Assembly (NCBI RefSeq): GCF_000314995.1
Contig: NZ_BAEO01000002.1
Location: 58,541-122,540, forward strand
Origin: Paraglaciecola arctica BSs20135
Lineage (GTDB): Bacteria; Pseudomonadota; Gammaproteobacteria; Enterobacterales; Alteromonadaceae
Direction: 5' to 3'
Length of the DNA stretch: 64,000 nt
Positions 48,831 through 58,316 of the stretch are shown piece after piece. Numbering within the stretch: the stretch's first letter is position 1; every line of letters starts with the position of its first letter. Below the pieces are notes generated by a model. That model was given only the letters and a program-made list of their open reading frames with translations. It had not been told where the DNA came from and did not search any database. Position numbers and translations under genes: made by a program.

Positions 48831-49661
48831 ATGAATAAAGTGCTGCAATTTTATCGAAAATATTGGATTTTGCGTTGGCTTTGGTGGCTGAGTGTTGTGC
48901 TACCTGGGGTATCTTTTGTATTGGTCTCCCTAGGGTTTTTATTGATTATGCATTGGCCCAAAGATTATCAAGACGTGATTAATATTGCTCTTGATCCAGA
49001 AGTCGAGTATTTAACACTCTCTGCACATGGTGTTAAAGACACAACTGCTAGTTGGAGTGATGAATTACAACGCACATATTCTGAGCTGCAACATTTACCA
49101 TTTAGCGATCTGAAAAAACAACACATCAGTTTTAGTTGGCAGCCCTATTCGGATAACGTTTTTAATTGTTCCGTCGATGGCAAAAATATAGGCTTTAAGT
49201 TAGGTGAAAAAATAGCGCAGTTACCTAAGATTAAAGGGGTTCACTTGGTGGGCCATAGTTGTGGTTCATTCGTTATCTTAGGTGTTTGTGAAGCATTAAA
49301 AGAAAACAAAGCTTCGATAAGTGTTCAAACTACCTATTTAGATCCCGTATCTGTTTATTCGGGAGTTTTTTGGGATTATGGTATTAAATATTTTGGTAGC
49401 TGTGCTGATTTTAGCGATGCCTATATTGATACCCAAGACACTGTGCCTGGGAGCAATCAAGCACTTAGGAATGCTTATACCTTTGATGTGACTCAAACAA
49501 GAGTAAAAAATAACATAGACTACGCGCCACACGCATGGCCTACGATGTTTTATATTAAGGCATTAAAAAAGAAACAGCTGCCAATCTACTATAAAGCAAC
49601 AAATAACCTTAGTTCTGGCTATCAGAAAAATACCTTGATGACCTGGCCTTTAGAATACTAA
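48831..49661 (+). CDS. Membrane-anchored alpha/beta hydrolase
   Basis: A 276-residue protein with an N-terminal membrane helix (about 17-40) and an alpha/beta-hydrolase core outside it. The nucleophile elbow is GHSCGS (Ser143), and a fitting Asp171 (TYLDPVS) and His234 (DYAPHAWPTM) complete a triad. The family acts on esters, lipids or amides; the topology predicts a periplasmic active site. It lies next to the pigment operons but on its own, and could trim or modify the ester-linked pigment, or be unrelated. ATG start after a weak SD. Confidence 0.7.
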   Translation: MNKVLQFYRKYWILRWLWWLSVVLPGVSFVLVSLGFLLIMHWPKDYQDVINIALDPEVEYLTLSAHGVKDTTASWSDELQRTYSELQHLPFSDLKKQHISFSWQPYSDNVFNCSVDGKNIGFKLGEKIAQLPKIKGVHLVGHSCGSFVILGVCEALKENKASISVQTTYLDPVSVYSGVFWDYGIKYFGSCADFSDAYIDTQDTVPGSNQALRNAYTFDVTQTRVKNNIDYAPHAWPTMFYIKALKKKQLPIYYKATNNLSSGYQKNTLMTWPLEY

Positions 49662-49680
49662 CCTTAATGAATAACCATCA

Positions 49681-50397
49681 CTAAGTTGATTTATATAGCA
49701 CAGCATTAATTAAAGTTTCTTCCCTGGAGTCCGGATCTTCAACTTTACCAGTGAGAGTTTCCCAAATACCAAGGTCTTCGCGAGACCACCATAAAAACGG
49801 CCGGGATATTTGTTTTTCTGCCACAATAAATCCAGTCTGTTTTAAAAGCTGTAAATATTCCATGTCGGTTTTTTGTACATGCATGGGATGACGAAATAAA
49901 ACTCGGATAACCATAGAATGAATATAACGGCGACATGACTCTGCAAACAACAGACAACCATCAGGTTTCAAAACACGATAAAATTCTTTAATGGCAGAAT
50001 CTTGATCCACTATGTGATGAAAAGTTTGATGACAGAAGATCATATCAACAGAATTGTCGGGCAACTCAATTTCTGCTGCATTGTTAATTAAAAACTCTAT
50101 TTTAGCCTGACATTTTTTGCCGTTACTGTCTGCTTTGTTGACAACATCAGAGTCCACATCTAACGCAATAATAGTATCGGGAGAAAAACGCTCATCTAAT
50201 TCAACAAGAGAATGACCAAAGCCAGAACCAATATCTAATATAGTGTGATATTTATTGGGTTTATCCTCTGGGATCAAGCTCTGCAGATCATCCAGCGCCC
50301 TCCTTAAAACATGTACTAACCATGTATCAGTGTTTAGAAACCAATCACCAAACTTACTCTCCTTAACCCAAGCTTTTTTTATATCTACTTTACTCAA
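49681..50397 (-). CDS. Class I SAM-dependent methyltransferase
   Basis: A 238-residue methyltransferase with the SAM-binding motif I ILDIGSGFGHS (~52-62), acidic motif II TIIALDVDSDVV, and motif III-type MIFCHQTFHHI followed by FYRVLKPDGCLLFAE. The C-terminal part is not specific. Aryl-polyene heads are often methylated on the ring, and APE loci normally carry a methyltransferase; this is the only one in the block, so it is the best candidate although it lies at the far end, beside trkA. Substrate unproven. Confidence 0.75.
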   Translation of the reverse strand: MSKVDIKKAWVKESKFGDWFLNTDTWLVHVLRRALDDLQSLIPEDKPNKYHTILDIGSGFGHSLVELDERFSPDTIIALDVDSDVVNKADSNGKKCQAKIEFLINNAAEIELPDNSVDMIFCHQTFHHIVDQDSAIKEFYRVLKPDGCLLFAESCRRYIHSMVIRVLFRHPMHVQKTDMEYLQLLKQTGFIVAEKQISRPFLWWSREDLGIWETLTGKVEDPDSREETLINAVLYKST

Positions 50398-50450
50398 ATT
50401 GAATTCCTCTCCCTACTTACCTATCAGTTTAATTTAATGCCCTATCATAA

Positions 50451-51830
50451 TTATCCAAAAAAGAAGGCGCTTGGCTGGAATAATTTCTCTACGTGACCAA
50501 TAAACTTCTTATCAACTAAGAACAGAATAACGTGGTCGTTGGCCTCAATTTTTGTATCGCCATGAGCAATGATAACTTCGTCGCTGCGCACTATTGCACC
50601 AATAGTGGTGCCTGGAGGAAGTTTTATTTCGCGGATTTCTCGCCCAACAACCTTAGAAGTGTTTCGATCTCCATGGGCGATCGCTTCAATAGCTTCTGCT
50701 GCGCCTCTTCTAAGTGAGTAAACGTTTACTATGTCGCCTCGTCTTATGTGGGTGAGAAGTGCAGAAATAGTAGCCTGTTGCGGAGAGAAGGCAATATCAA
50801 TTTCGCCGCCTTGGACTAAATCCACATAAGCACCTCTTTGGATAAGTACCATGGCCTTTGAAGCTCCAAGGCGTTTAGCTAACATGGCTGACATAATGTT
50901 GGCTTCGTCATCGTTGGTGACGGCGATAAAAGCGTCAACTTGTTCGACATTTTCTTCAGTTAATAATTGATGATCTGATGCGTCACCGGCAAAAACTATG
51001 GTTTTATCTAGATGTGCAGACAGATATTTAGCTCTTTCTGGATCGAACTCAATTAATTTTACATTGTGATTGTGCTCTAGCATCTTGGCGAGACCGGCTC
51101 CTATTAACCCTCCACCTGCAATCATGATCCGTTTGTAACTTGACTCTAACTTCTGCAACTCACTCATGACTGCTCGAATGTGTTTGGTGGCCGCAATAAA
51201 AAATACTTCGTCATCAGCTTCAATAATGGTTGTGCCAAGGGGACGAATAGGCTTGCCTCGCCTATAAATAGCCGCCACTCGTGTCTCAACGTTGGGAATA
51301 TGTTCTTTTATGGCTGAAAGGGCATGACCTACCAATAAACCGCCATAATAAGCTTTAACTGCGACTAGGCTGGCCTTGCCATCAGCAAATTCAACTACTT
51401 GTAATGCACCAGGATAATCAATCAGGCGTTTTATGGCCTTTGTGACCAATTGCTCTGGGGCAATAAGGTGATCGACTGGTACATCTTGATGCTTAAATAA
51501 TTGCTCTTGGTAAATGATGTATTGTTCGGAGCGCACACGGGCAATTTTAGTCGGTGTTTTGAATAAGCTATAGGCAACCTGACAGGCCATCATATTGCTT
51601 TCATCGCTGTTGGTAACAGCAATTAGCATGTCGGCATCTTCTGCCCCTGCCTTTTTAAGTACATCTGGATGGGAGCCCATTCCAGCAACAACCTGTAGAT
51701 CTAACCTGTCTTGCAGATGTCTTAGGGTATTTGGATCTGAATCGATAACGGTGATTTCGTTTTTTTCACCGACCAAGTTTTCAGCTAAAGTGGCACCCAC
51801 TTGACCCGCGCCAAGGATAATTATCTTCAT
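50451..51830 (-). CDS. trkA: Trk system potassium uptake regulator TrkA
   Basis: TrkA is the cytoplasmic NAD(H)-binding gate of the Trk K+ transporter. The 459 residues contain two tandem RCK units: Rossmann folds starting [17 protein letters not shown] and [18 protein letters not shown], each followed by a TrkA_C domain (around residues 140-220 and 370-455). It is the last gene of the left-going def-fmt-rsmB-trkA run, with a 106-base gap after rsmB. Its partner TrkH is encoded about 31.5 kb to the left. Confidence 0.97.
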   Translation of the reverse strand: MKIIILGAGQVGATLAENLVGEKNEITVIDSDPNTLRHLQDRLDLQVVAGMGSHPDVLKKAGAEDADMLIAVTNSDESNMMACQVAYSLFKTPTKIARVRSEQYIIYQEQLFKHQDVPVDHLIAPEQLVTKAIKRLIDYPGALQVVEFADGKASLVAVKAYYGGLLVGHALSAIKEHIPNVETRVAAIYRRGKPIRPLGTTIIEADDEVFFIAATKHIRAVMSELQKLESSYKRIMIAGGGLIGAGLAKMLEHNHNVKLIEFDPERAKYLSAHLDKTIVFAGDASDHQLLTEENVEQVDAFIAVTNDDEANIMSAMLAKRLGASKAMVLIQRGAYVDLVQGGEIDIAFSPQQATISALLTHIRRGDIVNVYSLRRGAAEAIEAIAHGDRNTSKVVGREIREIKLPPGTTIGAIVRSDEVIIAHGDTKIEANDHVILFLVDKKFIGHVEKLFQPSAFFFG

Positions 51831-51936
51831 TAGTGGTATTTAAACCTTATTATTAGGGCCTGTTGGTCTTGTATATATCAGCCGAAACTGAAGTCATTTA
51901 TTTGGATATCGACCCGAAGGGTTTCTTCTAAACGCT

Positions 51937-53238
51937 TTAAGACTTTAGCAGTCTGGCATAATAGAAACCATCCATTTGTTGATCCCCCGGCAAAATCTGT
52001 TTGCCTGGTTTATCGTCATTATCATTATAAAAAGTATTATCTAACAATGCGTTAGTGGTGCGAGATAAAAAATCACTTATTTGTAAATGATTTTCTTCGG
52101 GCAAAATAGAACAAGTTGCATAAAGCAGAGTTCCCCCTGGCTTAACAAGCGGCCATATGGCATCTAGTATTTGCTTTTGTAGATTGACCAACACATCAAT
52201 ATCTTTGGCTTTTCTAAGCCACTTTATATCAGGGTGCCGGCGAATAATACCAGTAGCAGAGCAGGGCGCATCAAGCAATACACGGTCGAACAGTTGTCCA
52301 TCCCACCATTTTTCAGGCGTACTCGCATCACCAATGACAATTTCTGCGTTATGTCCCAACCTGACTAAGTTTTCTTCTATTCTTGATGCTCGTTTTTCAC
52401 TTATTTCTAAAGCTACTACCTTTGTGATTTTTGGTTGGTATTCAATGAGGTGACATGTTTTACCACCGGGTGCGGCGCAGCAATCCAAGATAGATTCACC
52501 TGCTGCCGGTGCAAGGTAATGAGCTGCAAGTTGCGCTGCTCCATCTTGCACTGCAAACCAGCCCTTATCAAAACCAGGTAAATTAGTTACGTCATAACCT
52601 TTTGATAATATTATGGCTTCAGAGTGATCAGCTGTAAGTGTAAACTCGATACTGGCACTTTCTAGGGCTTCAACAAAATCACCATGAGATATTTTTTGTG
52701 TATTAACTCTAAGCCAAATTGGCGCCTTAAGCTGCATATTGGTGATTAAATCAATAAAACCATCTTGATATTCGGCCTCAAGTTTTTTGTATAGCCATTT
52801 TGGCAATCCTGATGCTATTTGTTTATTGGGCGCTTCTTGCAGAGACATTTCCTCTCTTATAAAGGTACGCAAGATGGCATTAACTAAACCTTTCATGGCT
52901 AGGGTATTGAGTGGCTGACAAGCGGCGACAGTTTCAGATACTGCAGCATGTTGACTGACCCGGCTAAAAGCTAATTGATAAAACCCCAACATGATCAATT
53001 GCTCTACAATTTTAAAGCGGTTTTTTAATGGTTTATCGAGTAATTGCCTGAGCCAAAACTGCAAAATAGGTAAATTACGCAAAACACCGTAGACCATCTC
53101 TTGTAGCCATGCTTTATCTTGTTCTTTATGGGGTAATTGGGCCGCAGGCAAACATTCCCTTGCGGATTGACCTTCTTCTAGTATTTGATGAAGTACCTTA
53201 GCGGCATCTGCACGTAAATTAAAATACTTAGCCTTCAT
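51937..53238 (-). CDS. rsmB: 16S rRNA (cytosine-967-C5)-methyltransferase RsmB
   Basis: RsmB (Sun/Fmu) methylates C967 of 16S rRNA. The 433-residue protein has an N-terminal NusB-like RNA-binding domain (to ~150) and a C-terminal SAM domain with CCAAPGGKTCHL, the catalytic-loop Cys in DAPCSATGIIRRHPDIKW and the second conserved Cys in YATCSILPEEN. It lies 10 bases after fmt in the usual def-fmt-rsmB operon. Confidence 0.97.
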   Translation of the reverse strand: MKAKYFNLRADAAKVLHQILEEGQSARECLPAAQLPHKEQDKAWLQEMVYGVLRNLPILQFWLRQLLDKPLKNRFKIVEQLIMLGFYQLAFSRVSQHAAVSETVAACQPLNTLAMKGLVNAILRTFIREEMSLQEAPNKQIASGLPKWLYKKLEAEYQDGFIDLITNMQLKAPIWLRVNTQKISHGDFVEALESASIEFTLTADHSEAIILSKGYDVTNLPGFDKGWFAVQDGAAQLAAHYLAPAAGESILDCCAAPGGKTCHLIEYQPKITKVVALEISEKRASRIEENLVRLGHNAEIVIGDASTPEKWWDGQLFDRVLLDAPCSATGIIRRHPDIKWLRKAKDIDVLVNLQKQILDAIWPLVKPGGTLLYATCSILPEENHLQISDFLSRTTNALLDNTFYNDNDDKPGKQILPGDQQMDGFYYARLLKS

Positions 53239-53248
53239 GAAAAATAGT

Positions 53249-54193
53249 TCATATTAGCGAGTTACCTATAACAAACCAATCAGCTCTGCCATTTAACACA
53301 TCGGCGGCTAACATGGGTTTTTTGCCTGGAAGTTGTAGCTTAGTTATCAGTAAACAGTTGTTGCCTGTTGCCACTAAAATGCCTTGCTTATCTGACTTAA
53401 CAATCACCCCGGCAGGAATATTAGGATTTTCACTTTTAACCACTACAGATGAATACACTTTTATATTGGAGTCGTTAAGGGGGAAGAATGCTACTGGCCA
53501 AGGATTAAAAGCACGGATATTTCTTTCTAGTTGTTCGGCTGTTAAGTTCCAATCAATTTTAGCCTCTTCTTTTGACAGTTTTTTAGCGTAACTGGCGAGT
53601 TTATCATCTTGGATTTGAGGTTGTATTTCAACTAAAGTGGCCAAAGTTTCAAGTAGTGCTTTAGGGCCTATTTCAGCCAGTTTTTGATACAAGGTAGCGC
53701 TGGTATCTTCTTGGGTAATGACCAGAGACTGCTTAAGTAACATCGCACCTGTATCTAAACCTTCATCCATCTGCATAATAGTGACGCCGGTCTCTTTGTC
53801 ACCTGCCCATAATGATCTTTGGATAGGTGCAGCACCTCGCCATTTAGGCAATAAAGAACCATGTACATTAAGACAACCTAATTTGGGGGTGTTTAATATG
53901 GCTGTTGGTAGGATCAAACCATAAGCAACCACTACCATAATATCGGCATCTAATTTAGCTAAGGCCAGTTGTGACTCTGCTGTTTTCAAAGATTGCGGTT
54001 GAAAAACTGGAATATCATGCTCAACTGCCAGTAGTTTTACAGCACTGGCTTGTAATTTTTTACCTCGACCAGCTGGGCGGTCTGGTTGACTATAAACTGC
54101 AATGACTTGATGTTCGGAGTCAATCAAGGCTTGCAAATGTAATGCTGCAAACTCAGGTGTTCCAGCAAATACTATTTTTAAAGGCTTATTCAA
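53249..54193 (-). CDS. fmt: Methionyl-tRNA formyltransferase
   Basis: Fmt formylates initiator Met-tRNA using 10-formyl-tetrahydrofolate. The 314-residue product shows the catalytic domain ([18 protein letters not shown], the folate site around [26 protein letters not shown] with the conserved Asn-His pair, and [17 protein letters not shown] with the catalytic Asp) plus the C-terminal OB-fold domain. It starts 7 bases after def. Confidence 0.97.
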   Translation of the reverse strand: MNKPLKIVFAGTPEFAALHLQALIDSEHQVIAVYSQPDRPAGRGKKLQASAVKLLAVEHDIPVFQPQSLKTAESQLALAKLDADIMVVVAYGLILPTAILNTPKLGCLNVHGSLLPKWRGAAPIQRSLWAGDKETGVTIMQMDEGLDTGAMLLKQSLVITQEDTSATLYQKLAEIGPKALLETLATLVEIQPQIQDDKLASYAKKLSKEEAKIDWNLTAEQLERNIRAFNPWPVAFFPLNDSNIKVYSSVVVKSENPNIPAGVIVKSDKQGILVATGNNCLLITKLQLPGKKPMLAADVLNGRADWFVIGNSLI

Positions 54194-54200
54194 TTGTGTT

Positions 54201-54710
54201 TTAGTCCCTTGCAGCCAGTCGGGCTTCTTTTTCTAACTTGGTTTTAATTCTCTGGCGCTTAAGTGGAGATAAATAATCCACAAATAATTTGCCTTTCAAA
54301 TGATCCAATTCATGTTGAATACAAATAGCCAATAAACCATCTGCTTCTAAAGTGAAAGGTTCGCCAGCTTTATCTAGCGCAGAAACAGTAATTTTCTCTG
54401 CTCTTTCAACCTGCGCATAATTATTAGGTACTGATAAACAACCCTCTTCACTGATGGTTTTACCTTCTTTATGGCTGATTTCAGGGTTGATGAAAACCAT
54501 AGGATTATCTTGATTTTCAGACACATCCATTACCACCAAGCGCTTATGCACATTGACCTGTGTTGCTGCTAAGCCAATACCGTTTTCTTCACGCATGGTG
54601 TCGAACATATCACTGATCAATCCAGTAATGGATTTATCAACATTTTCAATTTTTTTTGCTACTGTGCGCAATCTCTCATCGGGAAAGCGCAATACATCTA
54701 ATATTGCCAT
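54201..54710 (-). CDS. def: Peptide deformylase
   Basis: Def removes the N-formyl group from nascent proteins. The 169 residues contain the three metal-binding motifs: [17 protein letters not shown] and the HELDH zinc site ([12 protein letters not shown]). First gene of the left-going def-fmt-rsmB-trkA operon; it is divergent from the LysM gene with a 207-base gap that should hold both promoters. Confidence 0.97.
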   Translation of the reverse strand: MAILDVLRFPDERLRTVAKKIENVDKSITGLISDMFDTMREENGIGLAATQVNVHKRLVVMDVSENQDNPMVFINPEISHKEGKTISEEGCLSVPNNYAQVERAEKITVSALDKAGEPFTLEADGLLAICIQHELDHLKGKLFVDYLSPLKRQRIKTKLEKEARLAARD

Positions 54711-54917
54711 TGTATTATTCTACTATAATGAGTTTCGGACTCAGGAATTAATATAACCAATAGTAACTTTACGCTACAGTGAGAGAGTTAGTATCGGTGT
54801 GTGTATTATTTACTATACGATCAAATAGAATTGACTATTTAATACGTTTCAAGCTGCGCTATTCTAGCGTAAATCGATCCAAAACATAATAGTCACTGCA
54901 TCAAGGTGTATATAAGA

Positions 54918-55994
54918 ATGACGAGCAATAAATTAATTAGGTCACTAATACTGTTGGTGCTGATGCCAGTATATAGTTTCGCAGACAGTATTTTAGTGAA
55001 AGACACCGCTCCTGAAGTTTATGTAGTAGAAAAAGGCGATACCTTGTGGGATATATCCAACATGTATTTGGACAAGCCTTGGCAATGGCCAGAGCTGTGG
55101 CGTACCAATATACATATCACTAATCCCCATCTTATTTATCCCGGTGATGAGTTGCGTTTGGTTAAGAACGAAAAAGGTGAAACAGTACTTGATGTTGTGA
55201 GGGAGTCACCTAAGCCCGAAATAAAACTTTCTCCAGAAGGGGTTAAAGCCCTCAAAGAACCCAATGCTATACCTGCGTTGCCATGGTCAATTATCAAACC
55301 TTATATTGAAAACGAGATGATTATGTCGCAACAGGCTTATGATCGTTATCCCTATATTTTAGGTGATCACGAAGGTGCTGTGCGTTATGCCACCGATAGC
55401 CTAGTGCTTGGAAAGGCTGCCCGTCGAAGTAAAGAAAACTTAAGCATTGTAAGAAAACAAAATGAGTTATTCGACATGGAAGGCAATTTTATAGGTTTAC
55501 AGGTACGTCATTTGGCGAAAGCTAAACTAGTCGATGCTGATTTAGATAATCAAGCTCTGATTAAAATATTGGAAGCTAAACTTGAGGTTAAGCGTGGTGA
55601 CAAAATTATTCCGGCAGTTAAAAACGAACCGGATGAGGTTTTGCTTGTGGCCGCTGAAGATCAGACGGGGTTCATTATTGATGACTTAGAGCAACATAAC
55701 TTGTTGGGTAAATATAATGTGGTGGTGTTGGATATTGGCTCTGACCAAGTTTCAGCAGGAACCATTATGGGTATTTATAGCCAGGGGCCAAGAATAATTG
55801 ACGGCAAGCAACCTAAGTATGAAGGTGAATCAGACATGATCCGCAGTGCTTTTAATATGGGTGATGAAATTAGTCAACCCGCCATGAAAGTTGGTGAATT
55901 GGTGGTATTTAAAGCTTTTGATACAGCAAGTTATGCACTTATTACTAAATCAGCTAAAGTCATAAAAAGAGGGATGATAGTAGCTAAACCCTAA
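54918..55994 (+). CDS. LysM-domain exported protein
   Basis: A 358-residue protein with a signal peptide (MTSNKLIRSLILLVLMPVYSFA) and one LysM module (VYVVEKGDTLWDISNMYL to NPHLIYPGDELRLV, about 32-85) for peptidoglycan binding. The remaining ~270 residues are of unknown function; a conserved region in the middle holds LVAAEDQTGFIIDDLE. It is the standard neighbour of dprA and def in Alteromonadales and Shewanella. An upstream in-frame GTG at 54906 exists; the ATG at 54918 has AAGG at 54903-54906 and gives a normal signal peptide. Confidence 0.9.
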   Translation: MTSNKLIRSLILLVLMPVYSFADSILVKDTAPEVYVVEKGDTLWDISNMYLDKPWQWPELWRTNIHITNPHLIYPGDELRLVKNEKGETVLDVVRESPKPEIKLSPEGVKALKEPNAIPALPWSIIKPYIENEMIMSQQAYDRYPYILGDHEGAVRYATDSLVLGKAARRSKENLSIVRKQNELFDMEGNFIGLQVRHLAKAKLVDADLDNQALIKILEAKLEVKRGDKIIPAVKNEPDEVLLVAAEDQTGFIIDDLEQHNLLGKYNVVVLDIGSDQVSAGTIMGIYSQGPRIIDGKQPKYEGESDMIRSAFNMGDEISQPAMKVGELVVFKAFDTASYALITKSAKVIKRGMIVAKP

Positions 55995-56029
55995 TAAACT
56001 CGATTTGGGATTAGCCTAGGGAGCAGAAA

Positions 56030-57178
56030 ATGCAACAGGATGTTGAGTTAGGCGATGGGGGAAATGACGAGTTGGAAAATTGGTTGAAGTTGGTTCAGAT
56101 CCCCAATTTTTCAGTCGTCAGTTTAAAAAAGTTAAAGAAAAAATTCGATCTTCAGTTGTCTGAACTATTTTCCACATCAAAATCCTTTTTAGAGGAAAAA
56201 GGTTTTAACCAAAAGCAAATTGAAGCAATTTTGCATCCAAATGAAAGTACTATCAACACAAGCCTGGAATGGCTAAATACCACTAATAACCGTTTTTTAT
56301 TGCACTTCGATCATCCCAGTTATCCAAACTTACTTAAACAGATCGCTAGTCCACCTCCATTATTATACGGCTATGGCGATCCACAACATCTAAACAACTA
56401 CCAAATTGCGATAGTGGGAAGTAGAGCACCAAGCCCACAGGGTAAAGAAAACGCAAAATTTTTTGCGCGTCGCTTAAGTGAATGTGGTTGGACAATTACC
56501 AGTGGTTTAGCCCTTGGTATTGACGGATTTTCTCATCAAGGAGCGGTATTAGGAGGTTTTACTACTATAGCTGTATTAGGTACTGCTATTGATAAAATGT
56601 ATCCACGGCGCCATATCAAATTAGCCGACCAAATTTTGCAAAATAACGGTGTGATTATTTCTGAGTTTGCACCCAATACGCCAGGACGACCTGAATATTT
56701 TCCAAGGCGAAATCGTATTATAAGTGGATTATCTGTTGGCACCCTGATTGTTGAAGCGGCAATTAGGAGTGGCTCATTAATTACCGCAAGATGTGCTTTA
56801 GAGCAAAACAGAGAAGTATTTGCGTTACCGGGAAACATTCACAACCCCATGTCAGCAGGATGCCATCATTTGATCCAAGAAGGGGCAAAGTTGGTAACAT
56901 GTGTAGAAGATATTAATGTTGAGTTTCAACACCTCATTTTGCCGGCTTTATGTGAAAAAGTAAGAGAGAAAGAAGATAAATTGGAAAAAAACATGTCACA
57001 AAGCTTGGCTTCAGACAAATTGTTAGATAGTGTAGATTTTGAAGTAACCCCACTAGATATAGTGGCTCAGCGTAGCGGCATAGAAGTAGCAGATGTAATG
57101 TCACAATTATTAGAATATGAATTGCGCGGTTTAGTGACTGCTGTTCCCGGTGGTTACATTAAATTGGGGGAAAAATAG
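56030..57178 (+). CDS. dprA: DNA-processing protein DprA
   Basis: DprA (Smf) loads RecA on incoming single-stranded DNA in natural transformation. The 382-residue protein has a SAM-like N-terminal domain (to ~110), the Rossmann-like DprA core ([83 protein letters not shown]), and a C-terminal winged helix (about 315-380). Start ATG follows GGGAGC by 8 bases. It is 35 bases after the LysM gene. Confidence 0.96.
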   Translation: MQQDVELGDGGNDELENWLKLVQIPNFSVVSLKKLKKKFDLQLSELFSTSKSFLEEKGFNQKQIEAILHPNESTINTSLEWLNTTNNRFLLHFDHPSYPNLLKQIASPPPLLYGYGDPQHLNNYQIAIVGSRAPSPQGKENAKFFARRLSECGWTITSGLALGIDGFSHQGAVLGGFTTIAVLGTAIDKMYPRRHIKLADQILQNNGVIISEFAPNTPGRPEYFPRRNRIISGLSVGTLIVEAAIRSGSLITARCALEQNREVFALPGNIHNPMSAGCHHLIQEGAKLVTCVEDINVEFQHLILPALCEKVREKEDKLEKNMSQSLASDKLLDSVDFEVTPLDIVAQRSGIEVADVMSQLLEYELRGLVTAVPGGYIKLGEK

Positions 57179-57179
57179 T

Positions 57180-57656
57180 ATGTTTGATATCCTCATGTAT
57201 TTATTTGAAAACTTTATTCACAGTGAAACTGAAATACGCGTTGATCAAGACGAGTTGACAGACGAGCTAGTAAGAGCCGGTTTTCATCACGACGAAATAT
57301 ATAAAGCGTTATCCTGGTTAGAAAAACTTGCTGCACTGCAAGAGACAGACATCAAACCTTATTTGGCTAAAGGGTCAGCTTCTTTTGTTACTCGTGTGTA
57401 TACACAAGATGAAGAGATGCGCTTGGATGTCCAGTGCCGTGGTTTTCTAATGTTCCTTGAACAAATCAATGTACTAGATTCATCTACTCGAGAGATGGTG
57501 ATTGATCGAGTGATGGAGATTGATTCAAAAGAGTTTTGTTTAGAAGACATGAAATGGGTAGTCTTGATGGTACTGTTTAATGTACCAGGAAAAGAAAATG
57601 CTTATGCTCAGATGGAAGACTTGTTGTTTGAAGAGCCTGAGGGGCCGCTCCACTGA
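57180..57656 (+). CDS. smg: Smg family protein
   Basis: A 158-residue acidic helical protein of the Smg (DUF494) family, beginning [16 protein letters not shown] and ending [18 protein letters not shown], very close to E. coli Smg in length. Its role is not firmly known. An upstream in-frame start inside dprA is possible, but the ATG at 57180, one base after the dprA stop, aligns with the family start. Confidence 0.95.
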   Translation: MFDILMYLFENFIHSETEIRVDQDELTDELVRAGFHHDEIYKALSWLEKLAALQETDIKPYLAKGSASFVTRVYTQDEEMRLDVQCRGFLMFLEQINVLDSSTREMVIDRVMEIDSKEFCLEDMKWVVLMVLFNVPGKENAYAQMEDLLFEEPEGPLH

Positions 57657-57694
57657 TTATTTCTTATTAATGAATAACAAAAGTGCTTTATTAA

Positions 57695-58255
57695 ATGTCT
57701 AAGATTGACCACTCTTTGTTTTCAGCCAGTGCGTCAGAGCAAGCCTTCGGGCCTTGCCCACAATGTAATGCTAAATTAACCGTTAGACGAGGTAAGTCCG
57801 GAGCTTTCATCGGTTGTAGCCATTATCCTGAATGTGACTTTTCAAAACCCCTACACGAATACGAAAATGCCGAGATCAAAACCATTGAGGGTTCTTCGTG
57901 TCCGTTGTGTCAGTCTCTGTTAGTCATTAAAAAAGGGCGCTTTGGTCTGTTTATTGGATGCAGTGATTTTCCAGAATGTGACTATATTGAGTCGAACTCC
58001 AACAGCGAAGATACTCACCTAACTTGTCCTTTGTGTAAAAAGGGGCATATCACTAAGCGAGCAAATAAGTTTGGCAAGTCATTTTATGCATGTGATAATT
58101 ACCCCAAATGTAAATACTTATTGAACTTGCCTCCTGTTGATCACCCATGTCCAGAATGTCATTGGCCAATTATGCAAGAAAAGAAAGGAAGCACTGAAGT
58201 TGAATTGTTATGCCCGCAGAAGCAATGCCAATGTAAAATTCCTAAGCCTGAATAG
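57695..58255 (+). CDS. Topoisomerase I C-terminal zinc-finger-like protein (YrdD-type)
   Basis: A 186-residue protein made of repeated C4 zinc fingers of the topoisomerase I tail type: CPQCNAKLTVRRGKSGAFIGCSHYPECDF, CPLCQSLLVIKKGRFGLFIGC..YPEC-like, CPLCKKGHITKRA..FYACDNYPKC, and a final CPEC..CPQKQC. Such stand-alone proteins bind single-stranded nucleic acid. It is the YrdD homologue, in its usual place between smg and tsaC, although a DUF748 gene is inserted before tsaC here. Confidence 0.92.
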   Translation: MSKIDHSLFSASASEQAFGPCPQCNAKLTVRRGKSGAFIGCSHYPECDFSKPLHEYENAEIKTIEGSSCPLCQSLLVIKKGRFGLFIGCSDFPECDYIESNSNSEDTHLTCPLCKKGHITKRANKFGKSFYACDNYPKCKYLLNLPPVDHPCPECHWPIMQEKKGSTEVELLCPQKQCQCKIPKPE

Positions 58256-58316
58256 CTCAAAATATTTCTTCCCATGTGGGATCGATTTGTTTAACCACCC
58301 TTAGTAGATATTAACC

